Source: Monarcha castaneiventris obscurior (Eukaryota > Chordata > Aves > Passeriformes > Monarchidae). Taken from it: DNA of 64,000 nucleotides. A program made the position numbers and the translations under genes. The notes below the pieces were generated by a model. That model searched no databases. It had not been told where the DNA came from and saw only the letters and a program-made list of their open reading frames with translations. Location of the stretch: the NCBI GenBank assembly GCA_026261815.1, contig JAMPIT010000510.1, positions 16,216,001-16,280,000 on the forward strand. The letters are read 5' to 3'. Each line of letters opens with the position of its first letter. The first letter of the stretch is position 1. Of this stretch, positions 1 through 12,331 are shown one piece after another.

Positions 1-3000
1 TGGCTGCCTTTCAAATTCTTTTTTAATGTTTATGTGTGGTCACTTATTTTTAATCTAAGCCAACCATGACTCAGCCATAAAGCTGAAGAGCAAAATAAGT
101 TAGTTTATTTAAAAAAAAAATTAGCTAAACTTAGGGGTGTTTATCTGAAAATAGTTCTAAAACACTAAAGTACAAAATATGTAACCATAAAACTTCCTTT
201 TTTTTTCACATTCAACTCATATTGAAGTGCTGCTGGACTTAAATTTTGGTGATGACAAAAGGATCTCTTCTCACTTCTGTATGGTTTGTGCATTTATTCA
301 TCTTCAGATTTGTGTCCTTTCCATGACACTTACGAACCACAGCAGTTACATAAAGGGTAAATTTAAGAGATGGGATTGAAATGAACTGTTGCATTCAGTT
401 TCCATTTATAATTTCCTGATCCCAAGCCATAGCACGGGCTCAGACTCAAGGAAAGAGAGATTTATCAGTTCTCAGTAGTCCCAAAGGACTAAGCAACACA
501 ATCTGAATACACCCTTCCACAGACACAATTCCTCAAACACAGCTTTTACTCTGAGAGCATTAAGAATAAAGCAGCAGATCTGTCTGGTTGCTGTTCTTTG
601 CACTAACTTGATGGGCTGGAAGAACTAACTTGAAACTCAGACACTGAGCTCCCTTTAGCACCTCTCATTACGTGTCTAGTGTAAGACAAAAATGTTTTGG
701 TCACACAAGAAGATGAACCTGTTGTTGCAATCATATTAACACTTCTTATCAAATAGAACTCATTAGCTTTATTACATGTTTTATTTTAATTCTGCCTTGT
801 GGTTACTCTTGAATAATAAGGATACCACAAATAATCTTACCTCTTTTATTTGCTTTATTTTGCTATCAAACATCTTTGTATTTTAGGGGTCATTCTCTTA
901 GAATAGGGGTTACTTTGTTAGCCAATAGGCTTTCTAATGGGCTAGTCCTTTTCCAATAGGATTTATGCAGCCTCCTAAGGATTTTCAAGCATGATATATT
1001 TTTTGGCATTGGAATACAGATTTCTGAGCAAGATTTTCTGTAGCTTGCAAACCAACACAAGTGCATACAATAGGCACTATTCCATGCACCCTGCCTCAGC
1101 AACCAGTGCCAGCAGTATGATGACAACTGAGGAGTGCAAAGTTCCTTGGCTCAGCTGTGTTTATGGAATGAATATCACCAAATTTAATTTTCGTTATCAT
1201 TCACTGAAATGCACAAATAAATATTTGCTGTTTCCAAAAGCTATAGCTGCAAAGGAACCTTGCCTGAAGAAATAATCACCGGTGCAACACAAATATGATA
1301 TCTTCAGCTATTCAAGACACATAAAGATTGGCAGCTGTTTGCCCTCAGTTTAATAGGAAAATAAATAAAACAATGTTTGGAAACTAATTATGCACCAAAA
1401 CTTGATTGATTTATTTACTGAAATACATGAACATGTTTAATTTTTCATTTCATAAACCATACAGCTCCAGGGCAGCTGCTGAAAAGTTACCTCATGAGAA
1501 CCTCTGTGCTGAGAAACTCAAATTAATCAAAGTCTTATGGAGAAGGAAAACCTTTAACACATCTTTCGATTTATCCAAACAAAACCATTCTTGCCTTCAA
1601 ACACAAATAATTAAAAGAAAGACTAAAACTTTTGTCAGGAGAATCAGATTTTTCTTATGGTGTTAAACATAATTTTTTAGACAAGTAATACTATACCAAA
1701 TTTGACAGTTCACCACAGATGTTCAAGAAGACAAAAGGATGTGCAACATATTCCAACCTTCACCTTGCTAAACACGTATTTAAGACCTAGGGTTTGTCTG
1801 CTGCCAAGCTGTTTGGAGCCAGCTGTAAATGGCTGTGACTGGCAGAGGGCAGCCCTCGGCTGCTCTGGCACTGCCCAGCCTGCAGCCCCACAGTCAGATG
1901 CCCACTGTTATTTAATGACTTCTGCTCAAGGATGCTCCTTCCAGAGATGAAGGGCAGCAGTGTGCTGTATATGAGCTTAGTTCTCCAACACACTGTTCCC
2001 TCAGACCTCGGTTTGAACAATTAGCTGTGGATGGGGAGTTCTGCAGACAGGAATTAGACATGGGAAGGGCCATTCTGTGTGAATTTCCAAGAGCCAGACC
2101 AAAAGCAGGAGCTATTGCTTTCAGCACCTTCAGCAACGAGGAGTTTCTTAAACTCAGTGTGCATGTGGGTCCCCAATACACAGGGCTTCAGACGCTGGGG
2201 TGTGCCTGCTGTCACATACCTTATATCTATACCCACTTGAAGAGTTCTAGGGTTTTTTTCTCCAGATTTGATGTTACCAGTCAGAACTCTAAGGTAAGTC
2301 TGGGTAAGGCATCAACATTGATGTAAAATTGCTCTGCAATGGCAAAAAACCCCACGTGTAGTCACAGCTCTCACTAAATGTTAGCAGCATATTTAAAAGT
2401 CTGATATCAACTTTAAATACAGCACGGACTGGTTATAATTTATTTTGACAGCCTCATTCTCAATTGTATATCTTCCTTTCTACTTTATTCTGGAATTCCT
2501 ACAGGCTTCCTTAAAGTGCATGTAGATTTATTTCCTTGCCACTTCAGCCATTCTTATTCTGCCAGAAGGAGCTATGTGAAGCAGAAGGAGGGCTTAAGTG
2601 TCTTTAAGCAATCGTGTGACAAAGGGCAAAGCATTTGGAAGCACTGCTAAAAATGACAGAGCAAAGCATTATGTTTTCCAGTATTAAACTCTATGTCTAT
2701 ACCATCTGTTAGAAAAAAAGATCAGTCTTAGTATCCCCAGGGCTGCTGTTCTCCCATTTTTCGCTTGTTATGCTCTTTAACTCCAGAGTTTAATTACAGA
2801 TGGGAGAATTATCATATCCAAATTAAGGCCCGTGTGAGCAGAACATAGGAAGAAACTCTGAATTAGTTTAGACACAACGCTATATTAAAACAGAAACCTT
2901 GGAACTGATGATTACTCATGCTTGAATTATCTAGTATTACTCAAGATAGAACTAGGGATTATTATTCACTTTGAAGTAACATAAGACATAATATTGACCA

Positions 3001-6000
3001 GGTATTGCTCCATACGTGTTTGGTGAAATGTTCATATCAAGGAATGATTCTGTCAAATATAGAAGTCTGGAAAAAAGCAACAAGCCTCATTTCCAGGGGC
3101 AGGGGGGCACATGATACCTATAACATCTTCTCTTGGACCAAAGTAATGCTTACATTTCTCAAGTTTTATCAAGATTGTGTAGCTCAGTAGAGAATTTTCC
3201 TCTAAAATGGAAAAAAAAAAGCACAAAACCCCAGAAATTCAGTCTAAGATAACTTCTCCCTAAATTAGACATTTTTTCTGCTCTTGGCTTTCTGTATACT
3301 TGGCTGCTGTTATACCACTGGGACAAGGGTTTGACCCCATATTGGGGCATCCTATATTCCATAAGCTCTCTTCCAGTGTCTCAAAGTGAAACTGTGGCCA
3401 CACATACTGCCAGGTGCCCTAGCCCTTACTTTGAAATAGATCACTTTTTCAGAGGAGTTCTGCAGACAGGCTTTCAAAATAATTTAAAGATGTGCAGAAC
3501 TGCAGGTAGAATTCTTCCCATGGGTGACAATGTTTCCTCTAATTTGTTAAAGAACTTTATCAAATTTGTCACTCAGTGATTTACAAATGTGGTGTCCATT
3601 GAAAGTTAGTGGAATACGTTCATTTTTATTTTGTCCCTTATCGGTTATAACTAGGTTCATAAACTTACTTCTGTTTGTATTAGTAGAATCTAAGAACTTA
3701 AACTTTTCCACATCATAAACACTAAGCAATGTTAACAGTCTGAGTTTTACAAGAACTGTAGGCACTGGTTATTTGCTTGGATAGCCTCAGGATCAGTCAG
3801 ATACATAATATTTAAATTTCTTGATATTGACACTCTACAGCACTCAGTGGCATTGAAGTGAGAAAAATCTCAGTATAGGTATTTAAGGAAGTGGCTGCCA
3901 TGTGTCTAATAGTTTATTAGATATAATTTCATTAAAAATCAGCATATTCAGTGAAGTTAAAATTTACTTAATGATCTGACAGATTGGTACCATCTGTAGC
4001 ATGTAATTTCTCGGTATAGTCTGTACTACAAAATATACAGATTTAACCAATCACTCAATCAATCTGGTATAAATTTTTAAGTACAGTTGAAAAGGAAAAT
4101 AAATTCCTCAACAAAATGCATCTCCTTTTGCAATAATTATTTTCAGAGAAGATATGGCATCCAAGATTTATGGTGCAGTGTTTGGGCTTATACTTTACTG
4201 TTTTAGGTGATATGAGAAATCATAAAACTTTTCTTTTCAGATACAAAATAATCAAACAGTATTTCTGTTCATCAGCATAACAAAGTCATTTTATGCACAG
4301 ACCTTTCCATGAGCTTTCAATTAACCTGATTTTGATTTCGCTGCATCTCTAATCTGTGGACATGGATGCTTGTTCTGTTCCGTGGCTTTTACTTCTAAAA
4401 GCCAGTGTTAAAGTCCAGTTCCTATTAATTCATCTTTAATGCAGCAAGAGCTTATCTGATAGTGAAATCCTTGCTTGTAATAAATGCTGCCTGCTAAACA
4501 AGTAAGCCATGTTACTGAAAGATGTATCAGGCAAGATCTGAATTTACCTGTAGCACTTTTATCTCACTGGTTTGACACCAGTGTTGATGCCAGCCCACAC
4601 CAATGAGCTGTGCCATCTAATTCTAATTTCTAGTGTTCTACAAACACACAAAATAAGTAAGACTCACTCAAAGTCGTGGTCCTAACAACATGAAAAGTGA
4701 CCACTCAAGTGATTTACACTTGGTTCTTCACAATGCTTTCATGCAGTCATTAAGTATAGAAGTGAGGCCGATTTCAAAAGAGAGATCTGTAAGCAATAAG
4801 TTTATTTTGTGAAGCTATGGGCTGTTCTCTGTAATCGTGGGGAAAAAAAAATATTCTCTCATATTGATTCAGCTTTATTCTGAATAAAATAACCCCTCCA
4901 CTCAGTGACTAAGATAAAAAGGTGTTTCAAAAGTCACTGGATTTTTTTGCTGTGGTAACTCACCTAACCGCTGAAATTATAATTGTGTGCCTCAAATTGC
5001 ACATAAAGGTTTAATTTTCCCTCCAAAATACAATACTGATATCCTTTTTCTCAAGCCTCCACCCGTGTCAAGGAGAAAATCAATTTTCTTTAACCTTGCA
5101 GCATTAAATCTACTGATTTGTCAAGGTAAAACATATTCTGCATGATTTTGTTCGTGTAATTTTGCCTTGCAAGTCATCTTTAAACTGAGAAAAGTTTCAG
5201 TTTAATAATAAAAGCTACAGTAGATGTCACTTCTTATGAAAAGTCACATATTCTAGAAAGGACTGAAAATAAAACTGATGTGCAAGTATTCAAAAACTGC
5301 ATCCAGATACACACAGTAGAGATCAAATCTGGCTGTGTATGCTTTGAATATTCTAAAATGTAATAAACGTACTCACATGACTTGATGAATTGAAATCTAA
5401 ATCTGAAAGTCTTATCCATCTACTTGGGCAACACTCGTTTTCTGTAAGTGTGAATTTATATGAAATCCAGTTAAAAACAGGATTGATTTTCTTCAAGCTG
5501 GTTTGTATGATCTGCTTTAAAAAGGTGAGTTTGATTTAAAACATTACCCATGTTTTCATGCCATCTTAGCTCTTCAGAAGGCAACCTGCATATTTTGAAA
5601 TATTCATGGCGAAGAAAGTCACATGTTTTCTGTCATAAAAACATTTCCCTTTTGACCATATCACATTGTATATGAAAACTAAAGTCTGGCCACATTTGAG
5701 GTCTTATTCATTGTCCTTTGTTTCATGCACAGTGCAGGGTCTCACTGGCAGAAGACAATCCTTCAGCACCAATTCTATTAGCAGAGCTATTTATTGGACT
5801 TATTAAGTGGACTCATAATTTTTTTAAAAAGTTGAAACCCAAGATACTTCAATTCCTGGAGGAGGCACTTTTACCTAGAAAAGTTAACATCTTAAGCTTC
5901 TCCAATTCAAAGTAACTACTTTTTGTAGTGAATATTTAAATGGAGAATCCTTGTTTTAGAACCCATACTGCTTTTTTTGTTTTTCCGTATTTACAATACT

Positions 6001-8728
6001 GTAGCCTAATCACATACTAAGAAGGCTCAAAATTTGAGCCATGTACTATAGCTGTTTGTAGAAAAGAGACACCAGACAACTGCCCTGTCTCCAGACAGGA
6101 ATGTAAATGGCAAGAAGGAAGGCAGTATGTCTTGTCATGTCTGGAATAGGTTCCTTGACTTTCATTTCAGCTCTGGGCAGTAGACACAAACTTGAATGTC
6201 AGACAAATAGAGAGCCTGATATTTCACACTGTGTGAGAATCCAGGGTCAAATTGCTCCATGCTCAGTTTGAGGGGAAGCTGTGGCTCTCCAGTAGCTCTT
6301 GAAACTCAAGATTTTAATCTGTGTTTTATAGTCACCCCTGTAAATAGAATTATATTAATTTTTGAAATACATTTTTCAATTATTAATAGTTTTATCTATT
6401 TTAATATTTATCACTATTTTATCAGTGATCAGCCTTGCATTCAGTTCCACATTGCTTCCACTTAAAAAATTATCTGAACAAGATGTAATTTTAGATTTTG
6501 CTAACAATATTAATGATTCTGTTTCCTGAAAGCTCTGAGGATCTGACAGATAATTCTCAAGAAACTTCATGTAGCTGCCTAGACCACTTCTCTTTTCCCA
6601 CATTCAGCTGACACTACTACATTATTTACTTAACAAAAGCTCTATTTGGTATACCATGTGCACTTGAAACTTGAGAAAAATAATCAATCACGAACAATAA
6701 TGTCAAATTGATTTCCCTTCCATACATACACACACAAACTCAACCTGAGCAAGTTAAAGTTTCACTACACCTCAATTTTGGTAATTCTTATTTTCATGTC
6801 TTCCAGAATGCCATCTCTCTTGTGTTTAGCCTTATAAAACCTGAAGGTATTTGTTTGTCTTGGAGCCACTCCTAAATGTTTTTATATTATACTTAATGGA
6901 AAGGCAAAAGCAGCTCTTTTGTTATTATAGTCTTATTGATCAAAGGCCTAACTTAAAAGATCTCTTTCATCATAAATAATTATTATGCCCATGTTTTTCA
7001 CACAACACACCCACCACACCACCTCAACCATAAATTCCAGCATCTTTCCTACAGCTTTGATTCATGCCCCTGTACGTTCTATGTTTCGAAGTCTGGCTGT
7101 TACAGGAAAGACCCACGTCATTCAGGACTATACAGTCTGTAAACAGCAAGAAGCTTAGAATCATGCCTTAAGTTGACAGTAGCCATCACAAAATTCAAAC
7201 CAGATGGAACAGTTACAATTTGTGTAGTATATATATCCTGGGGACCACTCCTTGATGTCCATGACAATACAGACACTGCAATAAATGACCTCCTGATTAA
7301 CTAAAAGTATGGTAAATTTTACCTGCACTAGAGTAGTTTAAATTACCTTTGAAATCTCTAAAAGCTTTCCAGCATTAAAGCATTTCCAGTAAATAAGCAT
7401 TTAATTGTGCCATTTAGGAGGCATATTACTGACAATTTGCTGTCATTTCAACCTCAACCAAAAAAATACTGTTTCTGAGCATGTTCACTAGCTAAATAAA
7501 CTGGATGGCACTGGCAGACTCACAGGATTTTTTTTTTGTTTGCTTGCTTGTCTGTGCTTTTTTCTTTAAGCAGTAGAGAATAGAGAGTGTAGACACACAG
7601 GGCAGGTTATTAGCATACCATCTAATTCCAGGGCAACCCCGAAAAATTAGTGGTGCCCAACACAAACAACCTTGTAGCTTCAGCAGTGTCTCTGTACTAC
7701 ATTCTCCTGCTGCCTGAATCACTTCTTAACCCCTATTGATTGCTTCCCTCAGCTCTTATCTCGGTGTTGCCCTGACACTTGCCACGTGCTTTACAAGCAC
7801 AAGAAGTTGAGAATAAGTTGGATTTTATCGCAGGCTGCCTTGCCTGAAGATGTGCTCATTCTCTATGGAGGAGAACAACTGTTTGCCTATGACAACAGCA
7901 TCACCTACTGCTGGATGTGAAACCAACATTCCCTTTTCCTGAGGGGCTAGGCCAATCCTTATTTAACTTTTCAGGGTACCTGAGCTGAATATGCATATAA
8001 GGATTGAGGAATCAGACCACATAATTCATGCTTTACTACAATATTTTATAAAATTTTGCCATGTGCACTATGTTGGGATTTCTAGAGTCGCTTTGACAAA
8101 GAGAAAGCAGAATATTTTGATGTTTGGGGCTGTAGATTTTTCCCAAAATACATAAGAAGGATCAGTCCATACAATGAAAAACTTTTGAGAAATTTATTAG
8201 AAGTAATCGTTCCCTGGGTTTGTAAATCACCATTAAATATGGTTTCCTAAATAAAAACAAAGCCATGAATTGGCATACAAGGTACTCTAAGTCATAGTTT
8301 AGAATAACATATAGGAACATTACACTTTAAATTTAATCATTATGGATAAAAATGATAGAATAATTTCTTAATCAACAAAAACTGGAGTGGGTACATGGCA
8401 TTTTAAAATTTAGGAATATTTCTTCCTCCATCAGAATTTGACTATAAAATAGCACTTTCTAAGAGATCAGGCTGATTTTACAGCTCCTGTTGACTTGCTT
8501 CAAAGCATCTACCTACAGCTCCCGAGGATATCCAAAGATGAATGTTTCCTTACAATATAGAAGGAACCAAAGTACTGGTTAGTATCTACAGCTCTGAATC
8601 ACCAGAATGACAACTTTGAGTCTTCCTTTCTTCCTTTCTCCATTTCTTCTCTTCTAAATTCAGATGGCTATGAGCTATCTTTGTGTTTCTCCATTGGGCA
8701 ATGCTTTCTGTGATTTCACTCCCATTTA

Positions 8729-8745
8729 TGTATATATATATATAC
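8729..8745. repeat. (TA)n microsatellite
   Basis: A short run of alternating T and A in the upstream intergenic DNA, followed by CACATG. It is an ordinary simple repeat with no visible function. Confidence 0.75.
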
Positions 8746-10270
8746 ACATGCTATGTCACGCACTCACTGGGTGATGTCATAGGGAAAATCATATGAAATT
8801 ATTTTGATAAACGCCTTAGTGTTGCTACAATTTGGAAAGACAGAGTAATGTATAGAATAAGTTTAATTATTGAAAAAAGGTGGAAATATGAGGAGAAAAA
8901 AAATTTGACAGTGTATGCCAAATTAAATTTAAACTGTAAAATAAAATTAATTTCTATTCAGGAGCAGAATCCTTTTTCTTAAGCCCTGCAGTAAATGACC
9001 AGAGAGAATTAAATCCAGAATTATTACTGGCTTCTTTTGAACAATATTGCTATTCTGTTGAGATTTCATTTTTATGGATTGGCCACAAATTACAAATAGA
9101 CAGATGCTTCTGTTGCTTCAATTTGATGTAAAAGCAGTTATTCACAACCCTAAATATTTGAATACAAGGAATTTGTATCATATAGTTAAACTAATCCTGT
9201 TTAGGAACAATAAAATGAATTGCTTATTATGCAACAAATTCTTAGTGTAAACACTGAACACAGGTTTCAGAAAATGACTTTACAGATTTCTCTCCACTAG
9301 AGGTCTCTAGAGAAATGCAATAAACTGTTCAGAATAGCAGATACCTTAGACTTTGCTTCTTGACATTATTTACATTTCCTGGTAGATGAAAATCAACAAT
9401 TCTTCTATTCTTATTCCAGGTATTTCTTTGGATATGCTCCTTCTGTTGTGGATAACAAAGATTCCTATAATTACAATAATAATTCAAACCCATTACGTTT
9501 TTTAATCTATTTTATAATTAGATATTTAACATTTATAATTAAAACTTAAGCATCACATCACTCAGGAAATAAAATAGCACAAAGCATTTAGCCGGAGGAA
9601 GGAAAAACTAAGGTGGCAGCTTGGTGGGGTAGCCAATGTGTTAAATAAACAACAAATTAAAATGAATGAAGTAGCAATGGGCACGAGTGAACAAAATGCT
9701 TGTTAACCAGAGCAGTACTTTAGTAGGCCAATTATAAAATGGTTACTCTGGTGTTCAGCTCAGCATACCATTATATCACAGTCAAAACAGAGCTTGGCTC
9801 CAATATTATTTTATATATCTAGTTTAACATAAACATAAATGAAGAATAAGATTCCTGTAGTTGGACTCCTTTGTCTTCTGTATGCATTTAATTTTGTTTT
9901 GTTATTACTAAAAGTTTTAAGTTAAAAGTGTGCCATTTTCCTTGGTTTGACATTTTCAAAAAACTAATTTCCACTAAAAGATAAGCTTTATCCATTTCAG
10001 GATAAGTGTAAGTGCGCTTATACACCACTTACCAGAACAATTCATTCAGTAATTCAGACTTTTTTTTCAGAAAATGAAGCTTATGTTTATTATTTTATTT
10101 CCTTATGCTACTTTATCTCAGTGAACTTTATCTCAGAATTAACTATTTTTTGCTAAAGCTTGCCTCATTAAATATAATATAATGATGTCACCAGGCTTGT
10201 TATTAAGTGTTGAATTATAGCCTACTGTACTCAATGCAGAGAACAAAGCAGATTCTCTGAGACCTGAGGT

Positions 10271-10319
10271 AGCTGGAAAAATATGGAAAGAAATCAGAAA
10301 GCTGGAAAAATATGGAAAG
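10271..10319. repeat. Two-copy direct repeat, 20-base unit
   Basis: The 20 bases at 10,271-10,290 recur exactly at 10,300-10,319, a period of 29 bases. It looks like a recent local duplication. No function is apparent. Confidence 0.85.
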
Positions 10320-12059
10320 GAAAATGGTTGCCCTGCTTGAATTCCTCCATCTTTAACTGTGGTGGACAGCTCTGTAAACAAGAGCTCAATGGATGAAGCA
10401 GCATTAATTGCTATTTATTTTTTGATGCTACATGGTAAGTGTGGAAGAGAAGAACCTGAGCTATGCTGAGTGCTCAGAGATGAGGGAGGGTCTCCTGAGA
10501 AGAAAGGTTGCTGAGACAGTTTTGGAACCTTCTGAAGTTTTTCAAATTAATTTTGCATTGCATCTTTGATTTTTTCACCTTTAAATTGAGAATTGCAAAG
10601 ACTACTCAAGTAAGGCCAATTAGTAGTTTGAATTATCACAGCTAGGCACTTAAGATGTGATATTTCTCTTGCTGCAAAGACCAGAAAGAAACAAAAAGCT
10701 CTGAGAGGAATAAGAACACCACACTGATATTCTCCTAAAGCTGGTAATATGAAATCACAGAGCTGACCTATCACCTCCATCAGTGGATCTGTCAGTGAGT
10801 TTTCAGGCATGGAGTTCACACATGGTGCTGACACTTCCATGAGTTGAGTTTTTTGGAAGTTTGATATATAGAGGTCATGATAGAAGAGAAGCCCACATAC
10901 CATTTAACCAAATGTCCCTGCTCTTAATCTTAGAATCTATGAAGGGTTATGGATACATAAGGCAAGACCTTACCCTTAAAATATCTAGTCATCTATGCCT
11001 AGTTGTAACCACCTTTACCCACGATAATACAGAGGGAATAGTCACTGTCCATGTCTGCTGCTCTTTGCCCCATTTGTGTCTGTTCTATAGGTTGGTCCCA
11101 CTGGTGTGTCAGTCCAATCCTGCATCCATTCCTAGCTATTCACCTCACTATTCACTCCAGCTGGAGGAACAAACTCAGTGAAGTACTGCTATGAGAACTC
11201 ACCTTGTTTTAATAAAGATCTGAAATAGTTTATGGATTTTCCCTTGAAATGGTGTTCATATGCAAACAGATCTATGTAAATGGCAGAATATTTTCCTTGA
11301 CATGAAAATTTCAAACTCCGGTGTTTCAGTTCAAACACCAACTGCCCCTGGAGCCTTAAGACTATCACTTCAGAGGAGGCTTGAGCCTGCCACTTCTGCC
11401 TCAGTTTCCCCAGTTACAGGTCAGAATTACAGTTTCCTTTTAGTGTACAAGAGGCTTTGAAGGACTGACTAATAAGAACAGAGAGGTACATGTTCAAATT
11501 TTCAGATACTCTGTGATTTTGACATGACATGTAATCATATATTACATAAAGCTCTGAATAAAAGTGTTATGTAAAAGCACTTGTTATCATTAGAATTAAA
11601 ATGAATATTTAAACTAATACTGTGTTTGATTGAGCGACTACTTCATAACCAGAATGTGTGTTAATACAGCTTTTTTTTCTCAAGACAAAATGCTATTCCA
11701 GGTTATTGGCAACTGTATTTTAAACTTTCATCAACTTCACTGGTTAAACAGCTCATAGCTGATAACTGTGAGGACATGGAAAACAAAGGAAAGCAATGCA
11801 GTTCTTATGGGAACAGACATCTTCCTCTGGGTTTGAATAAAACCACACGCAACGATCATGACCTCTGGATGCCTCAGTGCTATAAATACTAAACCATAAG
11901 TCAAAGTCTAAACTTCTCAAACTCTCTCTGTTGTCATGTCAGCAGAATAAAATGTTAAGCCTCCTGTAATAAGGAAGAAATTAATCAGTTCGGGATTAAA
12001 AGAAATTATTTATATGGCTAATGTGTGGTACTGATTTAGGTTACTGAAGCTGGCAGCAA

Positions 12060-12209
12060 AAGCTGCTGTTCTAAGGGGGTGGTACGAAGTTTCAGGTTGA
12101 TCCTGTGGTTCCCTCCCACCACCTTGTAACATGTATATAAACTGTCGGCTCTTCAGCCCCTCTGCCAGTTCTCTCTTCTAGACTTGCCGGAAGCAACAGA
12201 GGACTAAAG
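12060..12209 (+). promoter_or_regulatory. POSTN core promoter and 5' UTR
   Basis: A TATA box (TATATAA, 12,134-12,140) lies 70 bases before the start codon. The usual 25-30 base spacing puts transcription start near 12,165 and gives a 5' UTR of about 45 bases. Upstream are a RUNX-type TGTGGTT (12,104-12,110), a GT-rich patch (12,076-12,083) and a CCTCCCACC box just after the RUNX-type site. Mesenchymal regulators such as Twist and RUNX factors have been connected with periostin expression in mammals; binding here is inference. The start-site position is estimated from the TATA box only. Confidence 0.7.
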
Positions 12210-12331
12210 ATGAAGATCTTTTTCTTATTCACCTTTTCGACTTTTTTGTTGTCTGCTTTTGAACAAGCAGCTGCTTATGCTCACTATGACAAGATTTTAA
12301 CTCATAGTCGAATAAGGGCACGCGACCAGGG
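12210..12331 (+). CDS. POSTN: POSTN exon 1: signal peptide and mature N terminus
   Basis: Encodes residues 1-40 and two bases of codon 41. The leader has Lys2, then a Phe/Leu-rich core (residues 4-17), then EQAAAYA, so cleavage is likely around residues 22-24. The mature start [18 protein letters not shown] is nearly identical to human periostin after its signal peptide. The ATG is the first one after the predicted transcription start. The donor is GTAAGT. Confidence 0.95.

Larger units (their letters stand above)
1..12080. other. Intergenic DNA upstream of POSTN, no gene seen
   Basis: AT-rich DNA without a coding exon I can support. Open frames are short, have no recognisable domain and mostly lack splice context. 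I looked for the 3' end of TRPC4, which lies upstream of POSTN in mammals, and saw no recognisable coding end. Small landmarks are a short TA microsatellite near 8,729-8,745 and a 20-base direct repeat at 10,271-10,319. Distal POSTN enhancers could lie here but cannot be recognised by eye. Confidence 0.6.

Noticed and set aside
2027..2326. 99-residue open frame in the upstream region
   Set aside because: No known similarity and no splice or promoter support; overlapping minus-strand frames are also open.
10547..10903. 118-residue minus-strand open frame upstream of POSTN
   Set aside because: It resembles no family I know and has no neighbouring exon or poly(A) signal in support.
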